Shown one piece after another: positions 53,993-63,119 of a stretch of DNA of 64,000 nucleotides. The position numbers and the translations under genes were made by a program. The DNA is from Lachnospiraceae bacterium (lineage in GTDB: Bacteria; Bacillota; Clostridia; Lachnospirales; Lachnospiraceae). Each line of letters starts with the position of its first letter. The first letter of the stretch is position 1. The notes under the pieces were generated by a model. The model was not told where the DNA came from. It ran no database searches and saw only the letters and a list, made by a program, of their open reading frames with translations. The stretch covers positions 1 through 64,000 of the forward strand of contig JAAWIS010000008.1 in NCBI GenBank assembly GCA_022796475.1, in the 5' to 3' direction.

Positions 53993-55162
53993 ATGAAACC
54001 ATTGGAAGGAATCACCATTGTAGAACTTTCCACTTATATCGCCGCTCCATCCTGCGGCCGTGTCCTTGCCACCCAGGGCGCCCGCGTGATTAAGGTAGAG
54101 TCACCTGCCGGCGATATCGAGCGAAAATTCGGCCCTACCTTGTTCTGTCCTGCCACAGACGAGGAAAACCCCATCTATGATACCTTAAACGGCGGCAAAG
54201 AAGCGGTTATGCTGAATTTAAAAGACTCCCGCCACATGGAACAGTTTCATAAACTGCTGGAAAAAGCGGACGTGTTTATTACCAACAACCGAATCCAGGC
54301 TTTAAAAAAGATGGGACTGGATTATGATTCATTAAAAGAGCGCTATCCAAAGCTGATTTATGCCATCCTTCTTGGATACGGCGAAAAGGGGCCAAAGGTA
54401 AATTTCCCTGGCTTTGATGCGATTGCCATGTTTGCCACCGGAGGCTTTATCCAGGATATGATGGTGGAAGCACCGGGAGCTTATCCTATCTATCTGCCTA
54501 TGGGCTTTGGTGATTTAATCTGCGGCACCGTTCTTGCGGGAGCCATCGGAACCGCACTTTACGGGAGAGAAAAAAGCGGGAAAGGCGACTATGTATCCTT
54601 ATCCCTCCACGGCGCCGCCATGTGGATGTTCAGCATTATGTCCACCGGAACTCAATTTGGATATCAGTGGCCCAGAGGACGCTACCAGGGCGGCCCTATG
54701 GGAGTTCCCTATAAAACAAAAGATAACCGCTGGATTCTTCCTGTGGTAAATGAATATGAGCGCTATTGGAAATCCTTCTGCCATGCGGTAGGCGCTGAGG
54801 AGATCATCGATGATCCCCGATTCTGCACCAAGCAGGCCACCTTTGATCCAAAAAACCGGGAAGACTGCATCCGGTATTTTGAAAACTGTTTTTTAAAGCT
54901 GAATGCGGATGAAGTCCTTCCTAAACTGGAAGCTGCTGATATTATTGTCAGTGAGCTGGCTCACTTCAAGGACAACCACACCAGCGAGCAGGCTCTGGCA
55001 AACGGTTTTATAAGCCCTATTACTTATCCCAACGGCGATGAGATAACCCTTGCAATGCCTCCGGTAAAAATGGGCAGCATAGAACCGCCTAAGGCAGAGC
55101 GTGCCCACAGTATTGGTGCAGATAATGAAAGGGTATTTAAAGATTTTGGCATTGAGCTGTAA
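53993..55162 (+). CDS. Class III CoA-transferase (CaiB/BaiF family), copy 2
   Basis: The 389-aa product has GITIVELSTYIAAPSCGRVL at the start and the catalytic Asp in NFPGFDAIAMFATGGF (about residue 141). AGGAGG precedes the ATG. It is followed after 54 bases by a crotonase gene in the same direction, so the two form an operon. Its role is to put CoA on, or take it off, an acid of the same pathway. It is shorter at the C-terminus than the other two copies. Confidence 0.92.
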   Translation: MKPLEGITIVELSTYIAAPSCGRVLATQGARVIKVESPAGDIERKFGPTLFCPATDEENPIYDTLNGGKEAVMLNLKDSRHMEQFHKLLEKADVFITNNRIQALKKMGLDYDSLKERYPKLIYAILLGYGEKGPKVNFPGFDAIAMFATGGFIQDMMVEAPGAYPIYLPMGFGDLICGTVLAGAIGTALYGREKSGKGDYVSLSLHGAAMWMFSIMSTGTQFGYQWPRGRYQGGPMGVPYKTKDNRWILPVVNEYERYWKSFCHAVGAEEIIDDPRFCTKQATFDPKNREDCIRYFENCFLKLNADEVLPKLEAADIIVSELAHFKDNHTSEQALANGFISPITYPNGDEITLAMPPVKMGSIEPPKAERAHSIGADNERVFKDFGIEL

Positions 55163-55216
55163 GGTTAGCCTGCTTCTTTCTGCCAAATACACATCACAAT
55201 TATGGAGGGAAATTTT

Positions 55217-56008
55217 ATGGAATATCAGAACATTATTGTTGAAGTCAAGGACCGCATTGCAACGGTTACATTGAACCGCCCGGAATTCAGCAACGCCCTT
55301 GCCAGAGAATCTTACTTTGAAATTGCAGATGCCATGGAAGTTCTGGGAGAGAGAAATGACGTAGGTGTCATCGTTATTACCGGCGCTGGAAAGCATTTTT
55401 CTGCCGGCGGAGATATCAAACGGTTTAAAGCCTTAATTGACGCTGAAGAATACTTAGATGCCGGAGCCATTGAAAGCGTAAGCATCATGTCCATTGCCAT
55501 CCGCCGCTGCCCCAAGCCGGTTATCGCCATGATTAACGGAGTGGCTACCGGAGCCGGATTAAGCTGTGCCTTAGCCTGTGACTTCCGCATCGTCCAGCCC
55601 TCCAGCAAAATGATTATGGCTTTTGTAAACCTTGGCCTTTGCGGCGATACGGAAAGCATCTACACCCTGACCCGTCTGGTAGGGCCGGATAAGGCAGAAT
55701 TAATGATGATGACCGGAGATGCTTACCGCGGAGAAGAATGCGCGCAAATCGGACTGGCCACCATGCTTGCAAAAGAGGGTGAGCTTTCTGAAACCACTTA
55801 CGCCCTAGCGGCAAAACTGGCCGGAAAGTCAAGTACTGCCCACGGAGGGCAAAAGCGCTTAATTAAGCAGTATTTTTACGGGGAAATGGAAGCGTTCTCA
55901 AAAGATGAGGCAAAAGAAATGGCTGCCGCATCCAGGCAGCCTGATTTTACAGAAGCAGTTAACGCATTTTTAGAGAAGAGAGCGCCTGAATACAACAAAG
56001 AAAAATAG
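55217..56008 (+). CDS. Crotonase-family enoyl-CoA hydratase/isomerase
   Basis: The 263-aa product has the family core: IATVTLNRPEFSNAL, HFSAGGDIKRF and NGVATGAGLSCALACDFRI for the oxyanion hole. Where hydratases have PE and PGAGGTQ it has AFVNLGLCGDTESIYTLTR. The first catalytic Glu is thus replaced, and an Asp stands in the loop as in PaaG-type isomerases. Isomerase or another CoA reaction is therefore as likely as hydration. GGAGG precedes the ATG at 55217; a frame opening at 55202 starts inside the ribosome site. Confidence 0.88.
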   Translation: MEYQNIIVEVKDRIATVTLNRPEFSNALARESYFEIADAMEVLGERNDVGVIVITGAGKHFSAGGDIKRFKALIDAEEYLDAGAIESVSIMSIAIRRCPKPVIAMINGVATGAGLSCALACDFRIVQPSSKMIMAFVNLGLCGDTESIYTLTRLVGPDKAELMMMTGDAYRGEECAQIGLATMLAKEGELSETTYALAAKLAGKSSTAHGGQKRLIKQYFYGEMEAFSKDEAKEMAAASRQPDFTEAVNAFLEKRAPEYNKEK

Positions 56009-56072
56009 CTCTGTAAAGCATTCTTTCTTGGATAGACACATTCCATAAAAAGCAATTGAAAACACAGAATAA

Positions 56073-56135
56073 CGGGGAGCGGGCAGAATAAATTCGCTGT
56101 TTACTGCAGACGATTTTATTCCCCCTCCCCTTTAA
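56073..56135. terminator. Bidirectional terminator
   Basis: GGGGAGCGGGCAGAATAAA (56074-56092) pairs imperfectly with TTTTATTCCCCCTCCCC (56114-56130) and is followed by TTTAATTTATT. It lies between the convergent crotonase and PucR genes. Confidence 0.65.
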
Positions 56136-56136
56136 T

Positions 56137-57741
56137 TTATTCCATTAGACAGCGGTATTTCTCATATTCTTTTCTGGTCCAGGCTAAATATTTGATTAAT
56201 TTTAACGAATAATTCACCCGGAATACATCTTGATGATCTTCCAGGCTTACTTCCAGTATTTCTTCAATCCGGTGAATCCGGTAAATAACGCTGTTCCGGT
56301 GCATATACATCTCTTTTGCGGTAGCGGTAACTGCCTGATTATTTTCCAGGTAAACCCGCAGCAAATGCATATTGTTGGTATTCCTGCGGATATCCCCTTC
56401 CATCAGCTCGTCAAATTTTTTCAGATACAGGGAATCAAGCCCCAGGGAATCCTGGACGCACTGGAACATATGGTAGAGGTAAAACTCCCGATAAAAATAC
56501 AGCCGCTCAGCTTTCTGTTTTTGGAACATTAAACCGAACTGAAGGGCGGCACAGGCCTGATTATAAGCTGTGGGAAGTTCTTTTAAATGGAAAAAAGGAG
56601 TGCTGATCCCGCAGAATGCCTGGTTTGGAATTAAAAGTCTGGTGATTCTTTCCTGCCATCCCTCTTCCTGGGCCTTAATGAACGGATATCTGCATTCTCT
56701 GGACTTCAGCATTAAAATCATGCCATTATGCTGAAAAAACTTTACATTAGGCGATGTATTCGGAAAGGTTTCCATCAAATACCGGGCAATGGTGGGATTA
56801 TATTCCATAAATTGGATGCAGTACAGCACAGACTCTGTTTCACATTGGATATGAAAAATTTCAGCTTTTTCTTCTATCACATTTACGTCTATCAGCTTTC
56901 TTTCCAGTATGCTGACTAAAAAAGACTCATACAGAAAACGCTGCTCTTTAAACACCGGAGCATTTTTATCCAAATACAGATTAAACCGCTTGAAGAAATA
57001 TTCCGTTAAATCGTATGCACCCAGATCTGCCTTGGGATTTTCCCCGCAGTATACACACAAAGTATAAAACCGAAGCCCCTGGCGGAAGTAATGATGCAAG
57101 AGAGCGCTGTTTCCGGAAGGAAGTACATTTCCGGAAAGAAACCTGGTTCCCATATTGGTCGTGTTTGCAATCAGGTTTTTTCCGATTAACTCTTCTACCA
57201 TTTCCCGGAAAAAATATCCTTTTTCTTCCATTTTAGCCACATTCAAATTAGGAGGCTGAATCTCTTTTGTATAAGCACAGATATTAAAAGAAGCGTCCCA
57301 TACCAGAAGATGATGGGGAAGAATTTCTGTGTATGCCGCCAGCATCGCATCCATACCCTGTCCAGATAAAATAATCTGATCCAATTTCCGATCCCATGCC
57401 TGAAACCGGTAAAATAAATGCCGGAACTCATTAAAAACAGAAATACTTCCATGATGCTTTGGCATATAAATCCAGTGAATCCTGTGAGAAAAAGGAATCA
57501 CCTCATCCGGATTTTCAGCCAGGCAAATCCCGTAAAATTCATCCGTCCGCTGAGGATTTGCAGCAAAATACCGTGTCAGCGTGTCCAAGTCCGCAACATA
57601 AAGAATGTCTTCATCTAGCTGTTCCATCTCCGTTTCTAACAAAAACACATCTGCAAAGGTCTTCTCCCAGTCCAGGCTGGGAGAAGACTGATAGTCCTTC
57701 CATTGAATAAATCGAAATATTGTCCGTAAAGATAATACCAT
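56137..57741 (-). CDS. PucR-family transcriptional regulator, copy 2
   Basis: The 534-aa product ends with the same helix-turn-helix as the copy at 49067: LLRVYLENNQAVTATAKEMY, then MHRNSVIYRIHRIEEIL. The rest has the same layout: an N-terminal sensor with Asn/His-rich stretches, then a CdaR-like region. Unlike the first copy it is the last gene of a minus-strand operon, three bases after the ligase gene. Its ribosome site (AAAGAGAT) is weak, so translation coupling is likely. It probably feeds back on its own operon. Confidence 0.85.
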   Translation of the reverse strand: MVLSLRTIFRFIQWKDYQSSPSLDWEKTFADVFLLETEMEQLDEDILYVADLDTLTRYFAANPQRTDEFYGICLAENPDEVIPFSHRIHWIYMPKHHGSISVFNEFRHLFYRFQAWDRKLDQIILSGQGMDAMLAAYTEILPHHLLVWDASFNICAYTKEIQPPNLNVAKMEEKGYFFREMVEELIGKNLIANTTNMGTRFLSGNVLPSGNSALLHHYFRQGLRFYTLCVYCGENPKADLGAYDLTEYFFKRFNLYLDKNAPVFKEQRFLYESFLVSILERKLIDVNVIEEKAEIFHIQCETESVLYCIQFMEYNPTIARYLMETFPNTSPNVKFFQHNGMILMLKSRECRYPFIKAQEEGWQERITRLLIPNQAFCGISTPFFHLKELPTAYNQACAALQFGLMFQKQKAERLYFYREFYLYHMFQCVQDSLGLDSLYLKKFDELMEGDIRRNTNNMHLLRVYLENNQAVTATAKEMYMHRNSVIYRIHRIEEILEVSLEDHQDVFRVNYSLKLIKYLAWTRKEYEKYRCLME

Positions 57742-57744
57742 CTT

Positions 57745-59262
57745 TTAATCTCTTTCTATCCATTTTACCAGCTCCGCCTTAGTCACTTTTCCAGTGGCAG
57801 TCCGAGGCAGATCCTTATAAATATGCACCTTTTTAGGAATTTTATATCCGGCGATTTTCCCTCTGCAGTAGTCTTGTATCTGCTGTTCATTTAGCGAATT
57901 CTCCCGTTTTAAAACAACACAGGCATGGACTGCCTCTCCCCAGTAATCATCCCGGATTCCCAAAACAGCCGTTTCTGCAATATCCGGATGACTTCTCAAT
58001 ACATTCTCAATCTCCTGAGGAAATATATTTTCACCGCCAGAAATAATCATATCACTTTTTCTTCCGTTAATGTAAAGATATCCATCTTCTGTCAGATACC
58101 CAATGTCTTTCGTATGATACCATCCGTCTACAATCGCTTCTTTTGTTTCCTGTTCCATTTGATAATAGTCAATCATCATCCCAGGTCCTCTGACTACAAT
58201 CTCTCCTGCTTCATTTGGCTGGCACCGTTTTCCCTGCTCATTCATGATAATCACTTCATGCCCTGAGATGGGTTTTCCTACAGAATTTAAATAGCGCATC
58301 TGATCCCGGAAGTGATCCTCTGGAGAAAGAATTGTTACAATGGAACCCATTTCCGTCATCCCGTAAGACTGCTGAAACCCGCAGTGGAACTGTTCCATAG
58401 CCCGCCGGATTAAATCTGGCGGCATGGGGCAGGTGGAATAGCTGATCATATGAATACTGCTTAAGTCATAACGATAAAAATCCGGGGCATTTAATAAAGC
58501 TGTCAGTACAGTAGGGATTGCACTGATTCTGGTTACCTTATTTTCCTCTACACTGGCCAAATACGCCCCAGGATCAAATTTTCCAAAAAATACAACGGTG
58601 CCGCCGCATGCCAGACAGGAATAAGTCCCCATACAGGCAGAATGGAACAATTGACTCATCATTTGAAATATGGTATCCGAGTCAAAAAGCAGTGATTCCA
58701 CACAGGACTCCAGTTCCTGAAGAAAGGATTTGTTAGAATACCGTACTGTTTTTGGCACACCTGTAGTTCCGCTGGTGTGAAGGTGCATCAGTACATCCCC
58801 ATCCTTCCTTTCAGCAAATTCCGTTAATGGTATTTCATCCTTCAGATATTCTTCCATTCGGTCTAAGTCTTTGGAGGGGCATAATTCTTCCGTCAGCACA
58901 CACATCTCTCTCCGGATTTTAGCATCCTGGGAACGGAAAAAAATAAATTTCACATGGTTAAACACCAGAAGTTCATGAAGTTCCGGCGCTGCCAGCCGCC
59001 AGTTCAGTTTAATGACAATTGCCCCTGCCATGATGATTCCTAATTCAGTTTCTATATAGTCCAGGCTGTTTTTGGAAATGATGGCCACCGGATCCCCTTT
59101 TCGGATCCCATTCTTTCTCAGATACGACGCTATTTTCCCTGCCTGCTCATAAATCTGCCCATAGGTCCGTTTTTGTCCCTCACAAATTAAAGCTGTTTTA
59201 TCCGGATATTCTTCCATCCCGTTCTCAAAAATACGGATAAATGAATCGAATGTTTTTTTCAT
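57745..59262 (-). CDS. AMP-forming acyl-CoA ligase
   Basis: The 505-aa enzyme activates a carboxylic acid with ATP and CoA through an acyl-AMP. The family motifs are visible: HLHTSGTTGVPKTV (ATP loop, near residue 160), SYGMTEMGS, GYLYINGRKSDMIISGGENI and the catalytic Lys in RTATGKVTKAEL. The closest group is the medium-size ligases such as CaiC and acetoacetate or long-chain types; the acid is unknown. I chose ATG 59262 after AGGAG; the upstream frame to 59298 has no site. A GC-rich hairpin at 59290-59311 precedes it. Confidence 0.9.
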   Translation of the reverse strand: MKKTFDSFIRIFENGMEEYPDKTALICEGQKRTYGQIYEQAGKIASYLRKNGIRKGDPVAIISKNSLDYIETELGIIMAGAIVIKLNWRLAAPELHELLVFNHVKFIFFRSQDAKIRREMCVLTEELCPSKDLDRMEEYLKDEIPLTEFAERKDGDVLMHLHTSGTTGVPKTVRYSNKSFLQELESCVESLLFDSDTIFQMMSQLFHSACMGTYSCLACGGTVVFFGKFDPGAYLASVEENKVTRISAIPTVLTALLNAPDFYRYDLSSIHMISYSTCPMPPDLIRRAMEQFHCGFQQSYGMTEMGSIVTILSPEDHFRDQMRYLNSVGKPISGHEVIIMNEQGKRCQPNEAGEIVVRGPGMMIDYYQMEQETKEAIVDGWYHTKDIGYLTEDGYLYINGRKSDMIISGGENIFPQEIENVLRSHPDIAETAVLGIRDDYWGEAVHACVVLKRENSLNEQQIQDYCRGKIAGYKIPKKVHIYKDLPRTATGKVTKAELVKWIERD

Positions 59263-59289
59263 AACAAACTCCTGTATGTCAGCACAAAG

Positions 59290-59311
59290 AGCCGCCAAAT
59301 ATCAGGCGGCT
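59290..59311 (-). terminator. Hairpin between permease and ligase genes
   Basis: AGCCGCC (59290-59296) pairs with GGCGGCT (59305-59311). On the minus strand it is followed only by CTTTG, so it may weaken rather than end transcription into the ligase gene. Confidence 0.45.
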
Positions 59312-59370
59312 TTTGACTTATTTAATTTTTCCGTGAATGCCGTTAGAGAGAATGCACGGTTCCATCCACT

Positions 59371-60702
59371 CTAAAAGCAGATTCCCATGCTTACCATAAT
59401 TACAATCACCAAAGAAGCAGCCATGGGGAATACAACTGTAATCCACAGGTAATGTTTATAAATCTCTCCGATGGTAAGCTTTGACGCACCGGCTGCATTA
59501 CATACGCCTACGCTGTGAGGCAGTGTATTTAAGGCCAGAGCCGTTACCGTGGCAACACGGTGAATCGCCGCTGCTGGAAGCCCTGTTGCCAGGAAGCGCT
59601 CTGCAAAGGAATCAAATACAACGGATACGGCTGATGTAGAAGAGCTTGTCAGTGCTGCCACTACATTAACACAGAGGAAAATCTGAAATGCCGGAGGCAA
59701 AAAGGCTGATACGCTGTCAAGTCCGCCTACTACCAGAGTGTAGGCCGGGCTTCCGGATACCACCCGTCCATATGCTACGGTACAGCTAATTAAGCAGGCT
59801 GTTACTGCACCGGTAGGAATTCCGGAAGAAATACAAGGCTGAAGGATTCCTTTCAACTGAGGCCAGAACAGAATCAGACAGCATAAAATAGCACAAATCA
59901 TTGCTAAAACTACAGGCTGCTTTAATACATTCATAACCAGAAGCAGCACGATACAGGGCAGCACGCTTCTCCACAATGGATACTCTATGTTTTCCTGTCC
60001 GCCGATGGATTTATCCGCTGCAATTCTTGCTCCGGTAGGAAGGAAGGTTTCGTTTAACTTGTCCGATTTCTTTAAGGAGCCTTTCAGATAAATGCAGGAT
60101 AACGCAAACATTACAATTGTTGCAATTATGCCAAGGCCAGGAGCTGCCATTGGCGTAGTTCCTAAATATGAAGTAGGCGTTAAATTCAGTACATCCGGGG
60201 CTCCTGGAAGGGCACCCAGTGCATAGGTTGCAGACCCAAGGGCTGCCATGCCGTAGTAATGCCAGGGGATATCCAGTTCTTCAAATAAGTCCTTTGCAAT
60301 CCCAACCATAATAAATACACATACCAGAGATGATACGCCTCCATAGCAAAGTATGGTGTTGATAATCGGAAGGGAGAGGATTGCCCAAAACTTCTGCTCT
60401 TCTATGGGGCGCTTTCTGCACAAACGGGCAATTTTTAAGGCGATGGATCTTGCAGCGCCGCATTCTCCCATCAGCTTTGCAAAAGTTGCACTTAAAATAT
60501 ATACTAAAAACCAGGTTTTAATAAATCCGCTGAATGCGCCTACAAACGTTTCATTTAAAACGGTAATCGGATTCTGCATACTAAATGCTGCCACAACTAC
60601 TGATGCTAAAACAGACAAAAATATAATATTGTATCCCTTATACGCCAGGTAAATAAAAATGGCCAATGAAATACACACACCCAGTAAGCTTAACCATTCC
60701 AT
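59371..60702 (-). CDS. GntP-like carboxylate permease, copy 2
   Basis: The 443-aa product has about twelve membrane helices and starts SLLGVCISLAIFIYLAYKGYN, like the permease at 42561. The late loop VTALALNTLPHSVGVCNAAG occupies the same place as in that paralogue. It is likely an ion-coupled importer of a hydroxy or other carboxylic acid that feeds the adjacent ligase and CoA-transferases. AAGGAG precedes the ATG. It lies 63 bases after the oxidoreductase gene in the same direction. Confidence 0.82.
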   Translation of the reverse strand: MEWLSLLGVCISLAIFIYLAYKGYNIIFLSVLASVVVAAFSMQNPITVLNETFVGAFSGFIKTWFLVYILSATFAKLMGECGAARSIALKIARLCRKRPIEEQKFWAILSLPIINTILCYGGVSSLVCVFIMVGIAKDLFEELDIPWHYYGMAALGSATYALGALPGAPDVLNLTPTSYLGTTPMAAPGLGIIATIVMFALSCIYLKGSLKKSDKLNETFLPTGARIAADKSIGGQENIEYPLWRSVLPCIVLLLVMNVLKQPVVLAMICAILCCLILFWPQLKGILQPCISSGIPTGAVTACLISCTVAYGRVVSGSPAYTLVVGGLDSVSAFLPPAFQIFLCVNVVAALTSSSTSAVSVVFDSFAERFLATGLPAAAIHRVATVTALALNTLPHSVGVCNAAGASKLTIGEIYKHYLWITVVFPMAASLVIVIMVSMGICF

Positions 60703-60765
60703 AACATTCTCCTTCTCATTTGCTTACGTATAAAACCTATGGTTCCCTTAAAAGAAATCCTTCAT

Positions 60766-61734
60766 TTAAATGATTCCCTCCAGGCGTTTTGCAGCCTGCT
60801 CAAATTCTGCTACCATGTTTTGAATGATCTCTTCCACAGAAGGAATATCCTCAATCAGTCCAATACAAGTTCCGATTGGGAACAAGCATCCGTCTGTATT
60901 GCCATTTGCATAGCAGGTTCTCCCCCTGGCCCCCTGAATTACCGGCATCAGTTTTTCAACTGTAATGGTCGGATCCTTTTCAAGCTCTAAGCATTCCCTT
61001 GCTGTGGCATTATCGGCTACACGAACCATGTTCCGGATGGATTTCTGGCAAAGCAATGTATTGGCTTCCTCTGCATCTACCACCCACTGCTTGAAATTAT
61101 CGTGAACCGGACATTCCTTTGCCGCTACAAACCGGGTTCCAAAAACAACTCCTTCTGCTCCCATAGCCAGTGCTGCTGCCAATCCAAAACCGTCTGCATA
61201 GCCGCCTCCTGCAATTACCGGAATCCGGCATTTTTTCGCCGCCTTATTCGTGAGAACCACAGAACCCAGTTCCTGAGCGCCCGGATGGCCTCCGCACTCA
61301 TATCCTACCACTTCCACAGCATCTACGCCGGCCCGCTCTGCACTTAACGCATGTCTTACCGTAGGAACCTTATGGAAATGAAGAATACCTGCTTCATGAA
61401 TCAGAGGAACCAGCTCTTTTGGGCTTGTCCCTGCCGTTTCAATTGCAGCTACCCCTTCCTCTCCGCAGAGCCGGATCACATCCTTAGTGGCATCCCCTAC
61501 GGAAACACCGGGAAGCAGAGAAATATTAACGCAGAAAGGCTGATTCGTCCGCATTTTCATCTCCCGGATTGCTTCCTGTAAATCTTCCAGTTTCGGATAG
61601 ATCGTGGCGTTAATGGTTCCCAGGCCTCCTGCATTGGAAACGGCAGAAGCCAGTGGGGGAGTTCCGATATTCTGCATTCCGCCCTGCATAATGGGGTATC
61701 GAATTCCCAGCATTTCAGTTAATCTTGTCTTCAT
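60766..61734 (-). CDS. FMN oxidoreductase, nitronate monooxygenase/FabK group, copy 1
   Basis: The 322-aa TIM-barrel flavoprotein starts LGIRYPIMQGGMQNIGTPPL and has AVSNAGGLGTINA, GYECGGHPG (about residue 145, with the active-site-type His) and VIAGGGYADGFGLAAALAMG, then EGVVFGTRFVAAKEC for the FMN phosphate. Automatic annotation would call it nitronate monooxygenase. In an anaerobe among CoA enzymes an enoyl-thioester reductase role like FabK is more plausible, though unproven. AGGAGGGAG precedes the ATG. It has a paralogue at 63120. Confidence 0.85.
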   Translation of the reverse strand: MKTRLTEMLGIRYPIMQGGMQNIGTPPLASAVSNAGGLGTINATIYPKLEDLQEAIREMKMRTNQPFCVNISLLPGVSVGDATKDVIRLCGEEGVAAIETAGTSPKELVPLIHEAGILHFHKVPTVRHALSAERAGVDAVEVVGYECGGHPGAQELGSVVLTNKAAKKCRIPVIAGGGYADGFGLAAALAMGAEGVVFGTRFVAAKECPVHDNFKQWVVDAEEANTLLCQKSIRNMVRVADNATARECLELEKDPTITVEKLMPVIQGARGRTCYANGNTDGCLFPIGTCIGLIEDIPSVEEIIQNMVAEFEQAAKRLEGII

Positions 61735-61749
61735 AATCTCCCTCCTTAC

Positions 61750-63024
61750 TTATATTTCCTCATCCAGATGCTGATACTGGGATACATCCAACTGTACTGC
61801 CGCATCCTTTGCTTCCATCTCCCGGATTTGTTCTTTTGTATACCCATATTCTTCTAATACGGCCTCCGTATGTTCTCCCAGCATAGGCCCCCGCTTCCAG
61901 GCTGGAATTCCCATTTTTTCACTTCGCATAGCCGGACGGACTAAAATGGATTTCTTTCCGTTCGGACAGGTAACTTCATGAATGTATTCATTGGCCCAGG
62001 CTTGTTCGCTGTGCTCCATGTCCTTATAGTGAGCCAGCTTATCATTCACAATATCTGCTTTGGTCAAAATCTCACACCACTCATCTGCTGTCTTTGTTGC
62101 ATAAATCTCAGCAAACCGTTCCATCAGGTACTTGCGGATCTCTGGTTTCCTCTGCTGCAATGCCGTATTATATCGGGGATCTGTCCCCAGCTCCGGAACG
62201 CCTAAGGCATTACAGAGAATGGGCCACTGCTTTTCAATCTGAAGCAGCGTGGTCATAACCCACTCATTATCCTTCGTCCGAAAAGGCGCTCCTGTAGGCG
62301 CACTGTTTTCCCTTGTTTTCGGATAGGTATAACCATACTGTTCCTCTGTGGCTACCGCCATAATATGGAAGCACCATAATGCAGTTCCGTAAAGGGAACT
62401 GCTTACGTGATCCCCAAGTCCGGTCTGTGTACGCTTAAACAAAGCCGCCGTAATGGCATAGCAGAGTCCCATAGCCGTTACAATATCACCAGGTCCTGCA
62501 GAGCTGTATACAGGATAGCTTCCGGGGCCTTCTACCATCATATCGGCGTTAAACCCGCTGCTGGCCCAAAAGGCTACCGTATCAAAGCCGGGATTGTCTT
62601 TTTTCGGCCCCTTTTCCCCAAAACCATTTACGTTTGCCATAATCAGCCTGGGATACTTCTCTTTTAACCCTTCGTAGTCAAGTCCCAGACGCTGAAGAGC
62701 TTTGGGCCTGGTGTTCGTAAGGAATACATCTGCCTCAGCCAGCATCCTGTGCATAGCTTCCATTCCTTCCGGCGTCTTTAAATTCAATACAATCCCTCGT
62801 TTTCCCGCATTTAAGTTATCAAACAAAGGGTTTTCATCCATCGTACAGGGCACAAAAAAAGTTTTCGGGAAATTTCGGAACATATCTCCGCCTGATGTTT
62901 CTACTTTAATTACATCAGCACCCCAGTCTGCCAGCATTCTTCCGCAGGATCCGGCTGCAACCATAGTAGAAAGCTCCACAATCTTAATGCCCTCTAAGGG
63001 TCTGTAGTTGGTGTTCTCTGCCAT
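61750..63024 (-). CDS. Class III CoA-transferase (CaiB/BaiF family), copy 3
   Basis: The 424-aa product has GIKIVELSTMVAAGSCGRML, the catalytic Asp in NPGFDTVAFWASSGF (about residue 143) and the C-terminal RGPMLGEHTEAVLEEYG. I chose the ATG at 63024, five bases after GGAGG; the ATG at 63036 is itself part of that site. It lies between the two oxidoreductase genes, 15 bases before the second, so all three are co-transcribed. Confidence 0.92.
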   Translation of the reverse strand: MAENTNYRPLEGIKIVELSTMVAAGSCGRMLADWGADVIKVETSGGDMFRNFPKTFFVPCTMDENPLFDNLNAGKRGIVLNLKTPEGMEAMHRMLAEADVFLTNTRPKALQRLGLDYEGLKEKYPRLIMANVNGFGEKGPKKDNPGFDTVAFWASSGFNADMMVEGPGSYPVYSSAGPGDIVTAMGLCYAITAALFKRTQTGLGDHVSSSLYGTALWCFHIMAVATEEQYGYTYPKTRENSAPTGAPFRTKDNEWVMTTLLQIEKQWPILCNALGVPELGTDPRYNTALQQRKPEIRKYLMERFAEIYATKTADEWCEILTKADIVNDKLAHYKDMEHSEQAWANEYIHEVTCPNGKKSILVRPAMRSEKMGIPAWKRGPMLGEHTEAVLEEYGYTKEQIREMEAKDAAVQLDVSQYQHLDEEI

Positions 63025-63119
63025 TTCTTCCTCCATTTACGTTTGTCACATATGCTTTATCCCATTTCTATAAGACAATTTTTTAACAAATTTTTCTGAG
63101 CTGCTAATCCTTTGGCCGC

